Assembly (NCBI GenBank): GCA_030609865.1
Contig: JAUWSZ010000182.1
Span: forward strand, 1-6,019
DNA from: a bacterium
GTDB taxonomy: Bacteria > Desulfobacterota > DSWW01
Direction of reading: 5' to 3'
Length of the DNA stretch: 6,019 bases
Shown: positions 5,796-6,019 of the stretch, one piece after another
Layout: every line of letters begins with the position of its first letter
Numbering within the stretch: position 1 is the first letter of the stretch
Made by a program: the position numbers and the translations under genes
The notes under the pieces: model-generated
What the model was told of the DNA's origin: nothing
What the model saw: the letters and a program-made list of their open reading frames with translations, nothing else
Databases searched by the model: none

Positions 5796-6019
5796 ATCCC
5801 TTCGCCCACGTTTTTCCGGACTAGTGCGTCGACGAGAAATCGTCGCTGTGTTTACCCGGCAGGGCTCGAGTTGATCGGTTCCGCCGTGGGTTCCGTCGGA
5901 GATTTGTGCCGCGCGACATCGGGAGAGGGGGAGACGGAGCCCAAGCAAATCGGAGATGGAACCCGGGGCAGGACCGAACCATAAGATTCCCCTGAAACAC
6001 AGCGATATTTCCAAGTCAC
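5796..6019. other. Upstream region of the MoaD-like gene, no gene seen
   Basis: Neither strand carries a coding frame I can support. The region probably contains the promoter and leader of the minus-strand pair, but no clear -35/-10 pair stands out. The only structure noted is the hairpin at 5830-5845. Confidence 0.45.
5830..5845 (-). promoter_or_regulatory. Small perfect hairpin in the MoaD-like gene leader
   Basis: CGACGA (5830-5835) and TCGTCG (5840-5845) are exact reverse complements around a 4-nt loop, GAAA on the + strand and TTTC on the - strand. It lies 35 nt upstream of the MoaD-like start. It may be a protein-binding dyad or a leader hairpin; a 6-bp dyad can occur by chance. Confidence 0.3.

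Noticed and set aside
5820..5870. Three 6-bp restriction palindromes (ACTAGT, GTCGAC, CTCGAG) within about 50 nt, resembling a cloning linker
   Set aside because: The sites are separated by ordinary sequence and are not contiguous as in a polylinker; palindromes of this type are expected by chance in GC-rich DNA.

Overview
The window is high-GC bacterial DNA with compact genes, Shine-Dalgarno motifs before the starts and short intergenic gaps. It holds two gene groups that converge on a small AT-richer repeat. No rRNA, tRNA, transposase, CRISPR array or phage gene is visible. The combination of genes would fit a soil, sediment or subsurface Gram-negative lineage such as a Desulfobacterota- or myxobacteria-like organism, but no marker gene here settles the taxonomy.

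Positions 1-429 hold no gene I can support. This stretch is lower in GC than the rest and contains two short inverted repeats and a possible -10 element; I read it as the promoter and leader of the downstream operon.

Positions 430-4502 (+ strand) are a tight three-gene biosynthetic operon: a type III polyketide synthase (373 aa, Cys-His-Asn triad intact), a 667-aa fusion of a class A FAD monooxygenase with a UbiE/COQ5-type C-methyltransferase, and a second stand-alone SAM methyltransferase (296 aa). The gaps are 31 and 25 nt. The logic matches the type III PKS / methyltransferase / flavin hydroxylase sets that build methylated alkylquinones from alkylresorcinols (SrsA/SrsB/SrsC in Streptomyces griseus). 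The inferred route is: polyketide ring made by the synthase from an acyl starter, ring hydroxylation or oxidation by the FAD domain, and C- and/or O-methylation by the two methyltransferases, giving a quinone-like or methylated phenolic lipid. The fusion places two steps on one chain, and a consensus-grade Shine-Dalgarno string survives inside the fused gene at the domain boundary.

Positions 4503-4604 are the convergent intergenic region and contain five tandem copies of a 7-nt unit (AGCTAAT-like) that together form an imperfect palindrome.

Positions 4605-5795 (- strand) are a separate two-gene unit: a MoaD/ThiS-type ubiquitin-like sulfur carrier with a C-terminal Gly-Gly-Gly, followed 42 nt later by an NAD-dependent extended-SDR epimerase/dehydratase. 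Positions 5796-6019 are the leader of this unit and contain one small hairpin. No functional link to the polyketide operon is evident.
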